A stretch of 32,093 nucleotides of DNA from Saprospiraceae bacterium. GTDB taxonomy: Bacteria; Bacteroidota; Bacteroidia; Chitinophagales; Saprospiraceae. Location of the stretch: NCBI GenBank assembly GCA_027488135.1, contig JAIYCH010000091.1:1-32093 (forward strand), in the 5' to 3' direction. Both the position numbers and the translations under genes were made by a program. Shown here in pieces: positions 25,586 to 32,093 of this stretch (position 1 is its first letter; the number at the start of each line of letters is the position of its first letter). The notes below the pieces were generated by a model. It saw nothing but the letters and a program-made list of their open reading frames with translations. It was not told the DNA's origin and did not search any database.

Positions 25586-26263
25586 ATGTCCTTACCCAAG
25601 GAATACAATAATGACTTGTTTTTTTTCACCCATGTTCCTATTTTGAAAAAAATGGGAACGTGGGTTATTTTTGTTTTAAGCCTCACTTCTTGTAGTCTGT
25701 TTAAACCTGTTATTACCACTCCTTCTACCTTAAATGATGAGGTTTTTTTAAATGAGAAGGAGGTAGAAGAGGTTCCATCCGAAAAAGGAAGAGATCGGTT
25801 AAATATTATTCCCTACTGGAAAAAGAAAGACGAAGATTTTCCCACTAAAAAAAAGGCCTCAGCTAATTTGACGTTAAGATATGATGTCATTGCAGAGGCA
25901 GAAAAATATATTGGGATACCATACACCTGGGCAGGTAAAGTGCCTGAAACTGGTTTTGATTGTTCTGGCTTCACCTCTTATGTATTGCGTAAGTTTAATT
26001 ATAATATTTCTCCGTCCTCGAAAGATCAGGCGAAACTGGGTGTGCCCAAATCATTAGATGATTGTAATCCAGGTGATTTAATCATCTTTAGAAATGACAA
26101 AAATGAAGTTTTTCATGTATCATTTATAACAGAAATTCAGCCTCAGGTCATTGAGGTTATCCATAGCGTAAATGGCGGGGTTAAAAAGGAAAATTTATTT
26201 AACAACACGTGGTGGATGAATAAAAAAATGGAGATTAGGTCTATTTTGCCCCAACCGGAATAG
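25586..26263 (+). CDS. NlpC/P60 (C40) family lipoprotein endopeptidase
   Basis: A protein of up to 225 residues. The C40 domain spans about 98-225, with C126 (FDCSGFTSYVL), H177 (VFHVSFI) and H193 (VIHSVNG) in the usual order. Such enzymes cut the gamma-D-Glu-diaminopimelate bond of peptidoglycan stems. A lipobox LTSC lies about 15 residues after Met23, so it is probably a lipoprotein. The start is uncertain: the ATG at 25586 gives an unusually long N-region, while a TTG at 25643 (MKKMGTW) or the ATG at 25652 gives a normal lipoprotein signal. It is the last gene of the amidohydrolase operon and ends one base from the convergent trhO. Confidence 0.88.
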   Translation: MSLPKEYNNDLFFFTHVPILKKMGTWVIFVLSLTSCSLFKPVITTPSTLNDEVFLNEKEVEEVPSEKGRDRLNIIPYWKKKDEDFPTKKKASANLTLRYDVIAEAEKYIGIPYTWAGKVPETGFDCSGFTSYVLRKFNYNISPSSKDQAKLGVPKSLDDCNPGDLIIFRNDKNEVFHVSFITEIQPQVIEVIHSVNGGVKKENLFNNTWWMNKKMEIRSILPQPE

Positions 26264-26264
26264 C

Positions 26265-27302
26265 TTAACTCAACGCACCCATTCGAAGTGCCTTATATCG
26301 GCCTTTTCCAAATTTTGTTCCATTAAATATTTTGTGAGGCTTTTGTAGCTCTCTTTCTTCTTCGGGTAATGCATTAAATTCTGTACATTCCTGAGAACAA
26401 CAAGCCTGAAGTTTAGCCGCACAATCATCGCACTGGATAAAAAGAACGTGGCATGCTGCATTGGCACAATTTTTATGAATATCGCAGGGAGCTCCACATT
26501 GATGGCATTTTGAAATAATATCGTCTGAAATCCTTTCACCCAATCGTTCATCGAAAACAAAATTTTTGCCTATAAATTTATTGGGCAATTTGAGTTCTTC
26601 ACATTGCCTGGTATATTCTATGATACCGCCATCAATCATATACACCTGTTCAAATCCCTTATGGAGATAATAAGCACTCGCTTTTTCACATCGAATACCA
26701 CCGGTGCAATACATCACGATAGGTTCTGATTTTTTAGTGGCTAACATATCTTCAACAATGGGAAGAGCTTCTCTAAAGGTCTCGACATCAGGACAAATGG
26801 CATTTTCATAATGACCTACTTCGCTTTCATAGTGGTTACGCATATCGACCACAATGGTATCTGGTTTATCGAGTAAGGCATTAACTTCTGTGGCAGAAAG
26901 ATGTTTTCCTCTTTTAGTAACATCAAAAGTGGAATCATCTAAGCCATCAGCTACGATTTTATTTCTTAACTTAATGTTTAATTTAAAGAAAGATTTTCCA
27001 TTATCATCTACCGCAATATTCAAACGACAACCGTTTAGCCAGGGAATGCTATATAAATAATTTTTAAAATCATCAAAAGTGTCAGAAAGGACTGAAATCT
27101 GACCATTAATCCCTTCTGAGGCTATATAAATGCGACCGAACACACCTAATCGATCTAATCCCGCATATAATTCATCTCTGAAAGCAGCGGGATCACTCAG
27201 TTGATGGTACCTATAAAAAGAGAGCGTAGTTCTTGGTTCAATACTTTCTTCCAGCTTCTTTTTTAATTCTGCCCTATTAACGCGATTATACAGTCTTTTC
27301 AT
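26265..27302 (-). CDS. trhO: tRNA uridine(34) hydroxylase, rhodanese-like (TrhO/YceA)
   Basis: A 345-residue protein of the YceA/TrhO family, which hydroxylates U34 of certain tRNAs on the route to (m)cmo5U. It has the N-terminal YceA-type alpha/beta domain (ASEGINGQISV), then a rhodanese domain with catalytic C199 in MYCTGGIRCEKAS, and a Cys-rich, probably zinc-binding C-terminal tail (about 267-310; KCHQCGAPCDIHKNCANAAC). Length and motif order are normal. It is 27 bases downstream of the subtilase on the same strand, so the two may be co-transcribed. It is convergent with the C40 gene with only one base between their stop codons. Confidence 0.95.
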   Translation of the reverse strand: MKRLYNRVNRAELKKKLEESIEPRTTLSFYRYHQLSDPAAFRDELYAGLDRLGVFGRIYIASEGINGQISVLSDTFDDFKNYLYSIPWLNGCRLNIAVDDNGKSFFKLNIKLRNKIVADGLDDSTFDVTKRGKHLSATEVNALLDKPDTIVVDMRNHYESEVGHYENAICPDVETFREALPIVEDMLATKKSEPIVMYCTGGIRCEKASAYYLHKGFEQVYMIDGGIIEYTRQCEELKLPNKFIGKNFVFDERLGERISDDIISKCHQCGAPCDIHKNCANAACHVLFIQCDDCAAKLQACCSQECTEFNALPEEERELQKPHKIFNGTKFGKGRYKALRMGALS

Positions 27303-27329
27303 AACGTTTAAAGATAAATGGGATGCAAT

Positions 27330-29087
27330 TTACCTATTTTGATTAATCCAAAGAATGCCTTTTGTCATCTTTTCTTTATTTGAAAAGGTATAGATATACA
27401 TTCCATTTGGCAAAGAAGGTAAATTTATCGACGAAATAGATTGATTCACTTGATTATTCATAACCTCACGACCATAAATATCAAATAGCGTCAGGGTAAA
27501 AATTTCCTTTCCAAATTCGGTTGAAATATAAAGTTGTTGATGACCGGCCAGTGGATAAATTTGAATCGCTGGGTCAACTGATTCATTAATGGAGGTAACA
27601 GAGAGAGCTTTTTTTACCGCAGCAAGGGCATCGACTCTGCCATAACCATACACTGGGTTTGGATAACTACCCCCGCTGATATTAGAACAAACCTGGGAAC
27701 TGTAAAGTGGAAGGGAGGTTTCACGAATGATTTGTTCCACCTTGTCAACCTGACCTATTAAGGAGGCGTTTGCTGAAAAAAGAAGCGCTGCCAGTCCTGC
27801 AACATGTGGGCCCGCCATACTTGTTCCACTTAATAAACCATATCTTTTTCCTGGTAAAGCCGATTTTACACTTACTCCCGGAGCGGATACATCGGGTTTA
27901 ATCACTTTTTTACCTTGAATGAGTGCAGGGCCGCGCGAAGAAAAAGAGGCAATGCTATCATTAGAACGGGTGGCACCTATGGAAAATGCACCGCTCACGG
28001 TAACAGGTATTTCATTCATGGTTTCACAGCTACCTCCATCATTTCCCGCAGAGACCACCACCATAATGCCCGCTTTTCGCAATAAAGTAATCGCTTTTTC
28101 AAAAAGTTCGATATGATTGTTGAAGCAACCCTCTGAAGTTGGACATGACCAGGAGTTATTTATCACATGGGGGGCTAATAAAGGATTAGGATTTTTTCCA
28201 GCTAAATCGCGGGGTGCCAAAAACCAATCAAAACAAGCAAGATAGGAAAATGGATTACCGGATCCACGATCCATATTTCGCGCACCAATCCAGCTAGCAC
28301 CCGGAGCAACACCTATGGAAGTACCTGAAAGGTTCTTTCCCACCATCGTTCCCATGGTGTGGGTTCCGTGAACATCATCATCGCAGGGTATTTTGATAGA
28401 ATAACCACAAGGATTTAGCGTGTCTTTGTTTAAGGGAGATGCCTTGTCTATGGCATCAAACCAATGGTAATCATGTTTAACGGTTTCTTTTAAATTCCCC
28501 CGATAGGCACTCACAAGATCAGGATGTGTCCAGTCGTAACCTGTGTCTTGCCCGGCGATGACGATTCCCTTTCCTGTTATACCCATGGCCCAAACAGCTG
28601 GAGCTTTTATTTTTTCAATACCCCATTCTGATGCGCTTCGCAAAGATTGATTTTCCGTAGAACGCTGGTTTGGGCTTACAAAAATTTCTGGATTATCATA
28701 TATAAAGGCAACCTCCTTTCTGTTTATAACTTCATAGACTTGTGATTTATCCAATGAAACTAAAAGGGCATTAACGAGCACATTTGATTTAAAGGATATG
28801 CCTTTGGCAGTTAACCATTTTTGGACGTCATATTGGGAAATGCGGGCATTTTCTTGAAGCGCTTTAAAAATAAAAGAGCCCTTCTGGCTTTTATCCCAAT
28901 ATGATCTGTAAGATGAAAGGTCTATTTTTTGGTCGTGAAACTGAATAATTACTTCTGTTTTTTCTTTTTTCAACCATTCTTTTTTTAATCCCTCACTCAA
29001 TTTGTATAAGTTATTTGAAGGTTGAGAAAAAAGAAAAGAGCAGTAAATAAGGAATATTAAAAGTAAAATAACCTTGCTTTTGGACAT
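27330..29087 (-). CDS. secreted subtilisin-like serine protease (S8) with T9SS sorting domain
   Basis: A 585-residue protease. It has a signal peptide (about 1-21, ending LFSQ), an I9-like propeptide region (about 30-130), then the S8 domain with the complete triad D181 (GQDTGYD), H240 (HGTHTMG) and S423 (LSGTSMAGPHV) and the oxyanion Asn in INNSWSC. The last 75 residues or so form a T9SS type A sorting domain (LFDIYGREVMNNQ, then LPNGMYIYTFSNKEK), so it should be exported to the cell surface or medium through the type IX system. It is likely used for digestion of external protein. It is divergent from the GNAT-like gene. Confidence 0.95.
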   Translation of the reverse strand: MSKSKVILLLIFLIYCSFLFSQPSNNLYKLSEGLKKEWLKKEKTEVIIQFHDQKIDLSSYRSYWDKSQKGSFIFKALQENARISQYDVQKWLTAKGISFKSNVLVNALLVSLDKSQVYEVINRKEVAFIYDNPEIFVSPNQRSTENQSLRSASEWGIEKIKAPAVWAMGITGKGIVIAGQDTGYDWTHPDLVSAYRGNLKETVKHDYHWFDAIDKASPLNKDTLNPCGYSIKIPCDDDVHGTHTMGTMVGKNLSGTSIGVAPGASWIGARNMDRGSGNPFSYLACFDWFLAPRDLAGKNPNPLLAPHVINNSWSCPTSEGCFNNHIELFEKAITLLRKAGIMVVVSAGNDGGSCETMNEIPVTVSGAFSIGATRSNDSIASFSSRGPALIQGKKVIKPDVSAPGVSVKSALPGKRYGLLSGTSMAGPHVAGLAALLFSANASLIGQVDKVEQIIRETSLPLYSSQVCSNISGGSYPNPVYGYGRVDALAAVKKALSVTSINESVDPAIQIYPLAGHQQLYISTEFGKEIFTLTLFDIYGREVMNNQVNQSISSINLPSLPNGMYIYTFSNKEKMTKGILWINQNR

Positions 29088-29153
29088 AAAATTAATTTTT
29101 AAGCAATTTGCATTGTTTTCTTTTATTTTTTATGATTATTTAACATAAATAAA

Positions 29154-29184
29154 TTGCAGTTCCGAATAAAATAATACATATTTG
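29154..29184 (+). promoter_or_regulatory. possible promoter of the GNAT-like gene
   Basis: TTG (29154-29156) and CATATTTG (29177-29184), a one-mismatch TAnnTTTG, are separated by 20 bases. The leader to the ATG at 29253 would be about 60 bases. Consensus match only. Confidence 0.4.
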
Positions 29185-29252
29185 TGTTAAGAGCTTTAAA
29201 AAAAATCTATTAAAGACTGATTTTCAGTCACAGAGAGGCAAACACACACATT

Positions 29253-29714
29253 ATGAACCCATCCATTACGGTTTACAATGCTTTCACAGGTATGTCCATA
29301 TCTGAGAGGCAACAACTCCTTCTTTTTATGAAGGCACACGTCGGTGAAAACGGCGAAACCCCCTACGATTTGGCATTAGATTATGCCCTGAAATTAATTC
29401 CTTCTTTCGGCGGATTTGTATTAGTTGCTTATCAGGACATTTTCCCCATAGGATGTCTGATAGTTAATAAAACAGGTATGGAAGGTTTTGGTCCGGGTCA
29501 CATCATTTCTATTGCCTATCAGCACCCACAGTTTATGTCCCATCCTGAAATTATGGATCTGCTAATTGCCAGAGCTATGGAATTTACAGGTGGTGACATC
29601 AGTTATTATCTTAGGCCTAATGGTTTACATGCTGAATTTATTCATCAATTCAAAGAAGCAATAAATCAGCTACATTTTAAAAAATTGAAGACTGTTGTGG
29701 CTGCCATAGCTTAA
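29253..29714 (+). CDS. degenerate GNAT-like protein
   Basis: A 153-residue protein whose middle, GGFVLVAYQDIFPIGCLIVN then KTGMEGFGPGHIISIAYQHP, follows the beta4-beta5 layout of GNAT acetyltransferases common in Bacteroidota. The acetyl-CoA loop, normally R-G-x-G-x-G/A after beta4, is replaced by QFMSHPEIMDLLIARAM, so it may not bind acetyl-CoA. No signal peptide is seen. A GNAT fold is inferred from pattern only, and catalytic activity is unlikely. It has its own promoter-like sequence and lies 76 bases before the ABC exporter. Confidence 0.6.
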   Translation: MNPSITVYNAFTGMSISERQQLLLFMKAHVGENGETPYDLALDYALKLIPSFGGFVLVAYQDIFPIGCLIVNKTGMEGFGPGHIISIAYQHPQFMSHPEIMDLLIARAMEFTGGDISYYLRPNGLHAEFIHQFKEAINQLHFKKLKTVVAAIA

Positions 29715-29790
29715 GAAAAGCAATGGTTTTGGTCATCCTTCATTTTATCCTATTAATTTAAAAAAATATACGACATTTGTAGAAAAAAAA

Positions 29791-31569
29791 TTGACTAAAA
29801 AGCCTTCTTCAAACCAGTTAGATGCACAACTACTAAAACGTGTTTTAGCAGAGGCAGCGCCATACAAATCACTGTTGTTAAGTACTACTTTAATGGCTGT
29901 TTTGCTGGCTCCCCTGGCAACAATACGTCCGTGGCTGGTCCAGAAAATGGTTGATGAGCATATTGTTTATTCCGATGTTGAGGGTTTACTAAAACTGTCG
30001 ATCATTTTTATTGTAGTGTTATTTTTACATGCTTTTTTGACTTATCTGTTTACCTATTTAAGTGGGGTTCTCGGGCAAGCGGTGGTAAGAGATTTACGTA
30101 TAAAGATTTTTAATCATATAAATAGATTCAATCTTTCCTATTTCGACAAAACCCCTATAGGAACTTCCACTACCCGCACCATTAACGATGTTGAAACGAT
30201 AAATACCGTTTTTTCCCAAGGGGTCATTACTATCATTGCTGATATCTTAACACTGATTGTCGTTTTAGCTATAATGTTTATAACCAGTTGGGAATTAACC
30301 TTAATAGCGCTGACAACTTCTCCATTTTTAGTCATTGCCAGTTATATATTTAAAGAGAAAGTAAAAACATCCTTTCAATCGGTCAGAACGGAAATTTCAA
30401 GAATGAATGCTTTTTTGCAAGAGCAAATTTCTGGCATGCGGTTAGTACAAATTTTCCATATTGAAAAATTTTCAATGCGTCGGTTTAAAACGATAAACAG
30501 GGAATACACTAAGGCAAATTTGGATTCGGTATTGTATTACGCTGTTTTTTACCCGGTCGTAGAAATTATTTCCGCTGCCTCTTTAGGATTAATGGTTTGG
30601 TGGGGAGCAAAAGGAGTCATTGGGGAAAGTGTGTCTATGGGTGCATTAATCGCATTTCCCATTTATTTAAATATGTTATTTAACCCCATAAGAATATTAG
30701 CTGACAAATTTAATACCCTTCAAATGGGGTTAGTGGCATCAGACAGAGTTTTTGCTTTGTTGGACAATCAGGCAGAACAAGAGGTAACGGGACATCTAAA
30801 ACCTGAAAAGCTTAGAGGGGAGGTTATTTTCAATAAGGTTAATTTTGCCTATCAGGGAGAAGACTGGGTGTTGAAAAATGTTGATTTTCATATTAAGCCG
30901 GGAGAAACATTGGCGATTGTAGGGGCAACGGGTTCGGGAAAAACGAGTATCATCAGTCTTATAAATAGGTTTTATACTCATCAGTCAGGGCTCATTTCTA
31001 TAGATGGAACAGATATAAGGGATTTTGATTTACAGGCGCTTCGTCATAAAATGGCATTGGTTCTTCAAGATGTTTTTTTATTTTCAGGATCTGTTTTTGA
31101 AAATATAACCTTGCGAGATGAGTCGATAAGTAGAGAAAAAGTGCTGTCTGCAGCTAAAATGATAGGTGCACATGAATTTATTGAGAAACTTCCAGGCGGT
31201 TACGATTATCAGGTGATGGAAAGAGGGGCAACGCTTTCAATGGGTCAAAGACAACTCATTTCATTTGTTAGAGCGCTTGTTTTTGAACCAGATATTTTAA
31301 TTTTAGATGAGGCTACTTCATCTATAGATCCAGCCTCAGAATCGGTCATACAGAAAGCCATTGAAACATTAATTGCTCAAAGAACCTCTATCATCATTGC
31401 ACACCGATTATCAACCATCATGCATGCGCATAAAATTTTAGTTATGCAGAGAGGGGAGGTGATGGAATCGGGTGCACCAGAAGATTTACTAAAAAACGAA
31501 GATGGACTCTTCAGAAAGTTACACGATATGCAATTTATTCAAATTGAATCTATGGCAACATCCACTTAA
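29791..31569 (+). CDS. ABC exporter half-transporter (permease-ATPase fusion)
   Basis: A 592-residue half-transporter that should homodimerise. The transmembrane domain (about 30-310, six segments) is followed by an ABC domain with Walker A GATGSGKT (378-385), Q-loop VLQDVFLF, signature LSMGQ (482-486), Walker B ILILDEATS and switch AHRLST. It resembles MsbA/MdlB-type exporters of lipids or drugs; the substrate is not evident. The start must be the TTG at 29791: no ATG lies in frame between the upstream stop (29707) and it, and the next in-frame ATG would remove the first transmembrane segment. This is a clear non-ATG start. Confidence 0.92.
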   Translation: MTKKPSSNQLDAQLLKRVLAEAAPYKSLLLSTTLMAVLLAPLATIRPWLVQKMVDEHIVYSDVEGLLKLSIIFIVVLFLHAFLTYLFTYLSGVLGQAVVRDLRIKIFNHINRFNLSYFDKTPIGTSTTRTINDVETINTVFSQGVITIIADILTLIVVLAIMFITSWELTLIALTTSPFLVIASYIFKEKVKTSFQSVRTEISRMNAFLQEQISGMRLVQIFHIEKFSMRRFKTINREYTKANLDSVLYYAVFYPVVEIISAASLGLMVWWGAKGVIGESVSMGALIAFPIYLNMLFNPIRILADKFNTLQMGLVASDRVFALLDNQAEQEVTGHLKPEKLRGEVIFNKVNFAYQGEDWVLKNVDFHIKPGETLAIVGATGSGKTSIISLINRFYTHQSGLISIDGTDIRDFDLQALRHKMALVLQDVFLFSGSVFENITLRDESISREKVLSAAKMIGAHEFIEKLPGGYDYQVMERGATLSMGQRQLISFVRALVFEPDILILDEATSSIDPASESVIQKAIETLIAQRTSIIIAHRLSTIMHAHKILVMQRGEVMESGAPEDLLKNEDGLFRKLHDMQFIQIESMATST

Positions 31570-31671
31570 TTTCATAAAATGATTCTTATATCGATAAAAT
31601 GAGCCTGTTTATATTTTTTTAATTATTCATTGCCATTTCTTTTTTAAATTACCATTCAAAATAAAATTTTC

Positions 31672-32093
31672 ATGACGCAGATAATATTAGACCTTCAGGA
31701 GGTTGTTAAGGATTATGATAAAAAACGAGCTGTTGATAAAGTAAGTTTTCAACTGCCTAAAGGAGCTATTTTTGGATTGTTAGGTCCCAATGGTGCAGGT
31801 AAAACATCCCTCATTAGAATCATTACTTCTATTACCAGAGCTGATGCAGGGGTTGTTCTTTTTAATGGTGAGCCTCTCCAGGAAAAACACAGTGAAAGAA
31901 TGGGGTACATGCCTGAGGAGAGAGGGTTGTACAAAAAAATGAAAATTGGAGATCACCTGCTCTATCTCGCTCAGCTCAAAGGTCTTTCTTATAAGGAGGC
32001 AAAATCTGAGCTAACTTATTGGATGGAGAAATTTGAAATTATGGATTGGTGGCCCAAAAAAATTGAAGAGCTGTCCAAAGGCATGCAGCAAAA
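31672..32093 (+). CDS. ABC transporter ATP-binding protein, NatA-like (partial, runs off the window)
   Basis: The first 140 codons of an ABC ATPase; the 3' end is cut by the window edge. Visible parts are MTQIILDLQEVVKDYDKKRA, Walker A GLLGPNGAGKTS, the Q-loop region MPEERGLYKKMKIGDHLLYL, and the start of the signature ELSKGMQQK. The EERGLY motif is characteristic of NatA/ABC-2-type ATPases, whose permease gene is usually just downstream. The substrate is unknown. It is 102 bases after the ABC exporter, with no clear promoter between them. Confidence 0.92.
   Translation, partial: MTQIILDLQEVVKDYDKKRAVDKVSFQLPKGAIFGLLGPNGAGKTSLIRIITSITRADAGVVLFNGEPLQEKHSERMGYMPEERGLYKKMKIGDHLLYLAQLKGLSYKEAKSELTYWMEKFEIMDWWPKKIEELSKGMQQ

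Noticed and set aside
29772-29779. GACATTTG as a -7 box for the ABC exporter
   Set aside because: First base mismatched and the nearest TTG is about 40 bases upstream.

Overview
This is an AT-rich (estimated by eye, not counted) chromosomal window from a member of the Bacteroidota, probably a free-living lineage such as the Saprospiria or Chitinophagales; the class is an inference. The phylum signs are a DUF4293-type protein, an OstA-like protein next to a BatE-like protein, a subtilase with a C-terminal type IX secretion (T9SS) sorting domain, several Bacteroidota-style lipoproteins, weak or absent Shine-Dalgarno sequences, and promoter-like TTG-N18..21-TAnnTTTG elements in front of several genes. 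I see no tRNA, rRNA, CRISPR array, insertion sequence or phage gene.

Layout, left to right. 6-371 (-) is a DUF4293 membrane protein, divergent from an overlapping OstA-like/BatE-like pair (565-3250, +). Ribosomal genes rplU-rpmA (4004-3258, -) follow, then a periplasmic two-DTG aspartyl protease with a PDZ domain (-). A tight + operon (5516-9530) joins a vanadium-haloperoxidase/PAP2-like lipoprotein, a DASS (SLC13-type) transporter and an M20 amidohydrolase. After a 357-base regulatory gap come an NtrC-like response regulator that lacks its DNA-binding domain and a LOG-family nucleotide hydrolase. A four-gene minus operon (20866 to 11996) holds a TMTC-like membrane TPR protein, a GH3/beta-lactamase fusion, a propeller/HEAT/cytochrome c lipoprotein and a Qnr-like pentapeptide protein, and it ends in a 15-bp hairpin.

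A + operon (21063-26263) carries three tandem exported amidohydrolase-fold proteins and an NlpC/P60 lipoprotein. Only the middle amidohydrolase keeps the metal ligands; the flanking two have lost all of them. Convergent to it are trhO and a T9SS-targeted subtilase (-). The right end (+) holds a degenerate GNAT-like protein, an ABC exporter that starts with TTG, and the first 140 codons of an ABC ATPase cut by the window edge.

Much of the window is envelope biology: LPS-transport-like protein, peptidoglycan hydrolases, exported hydrolases, proteases and exporters. The items most worth a second look are the one-active/two-dead amidohydrolase triad, the response regulator without an output domain, and the haloperoxidase-DASS-M20 operon.
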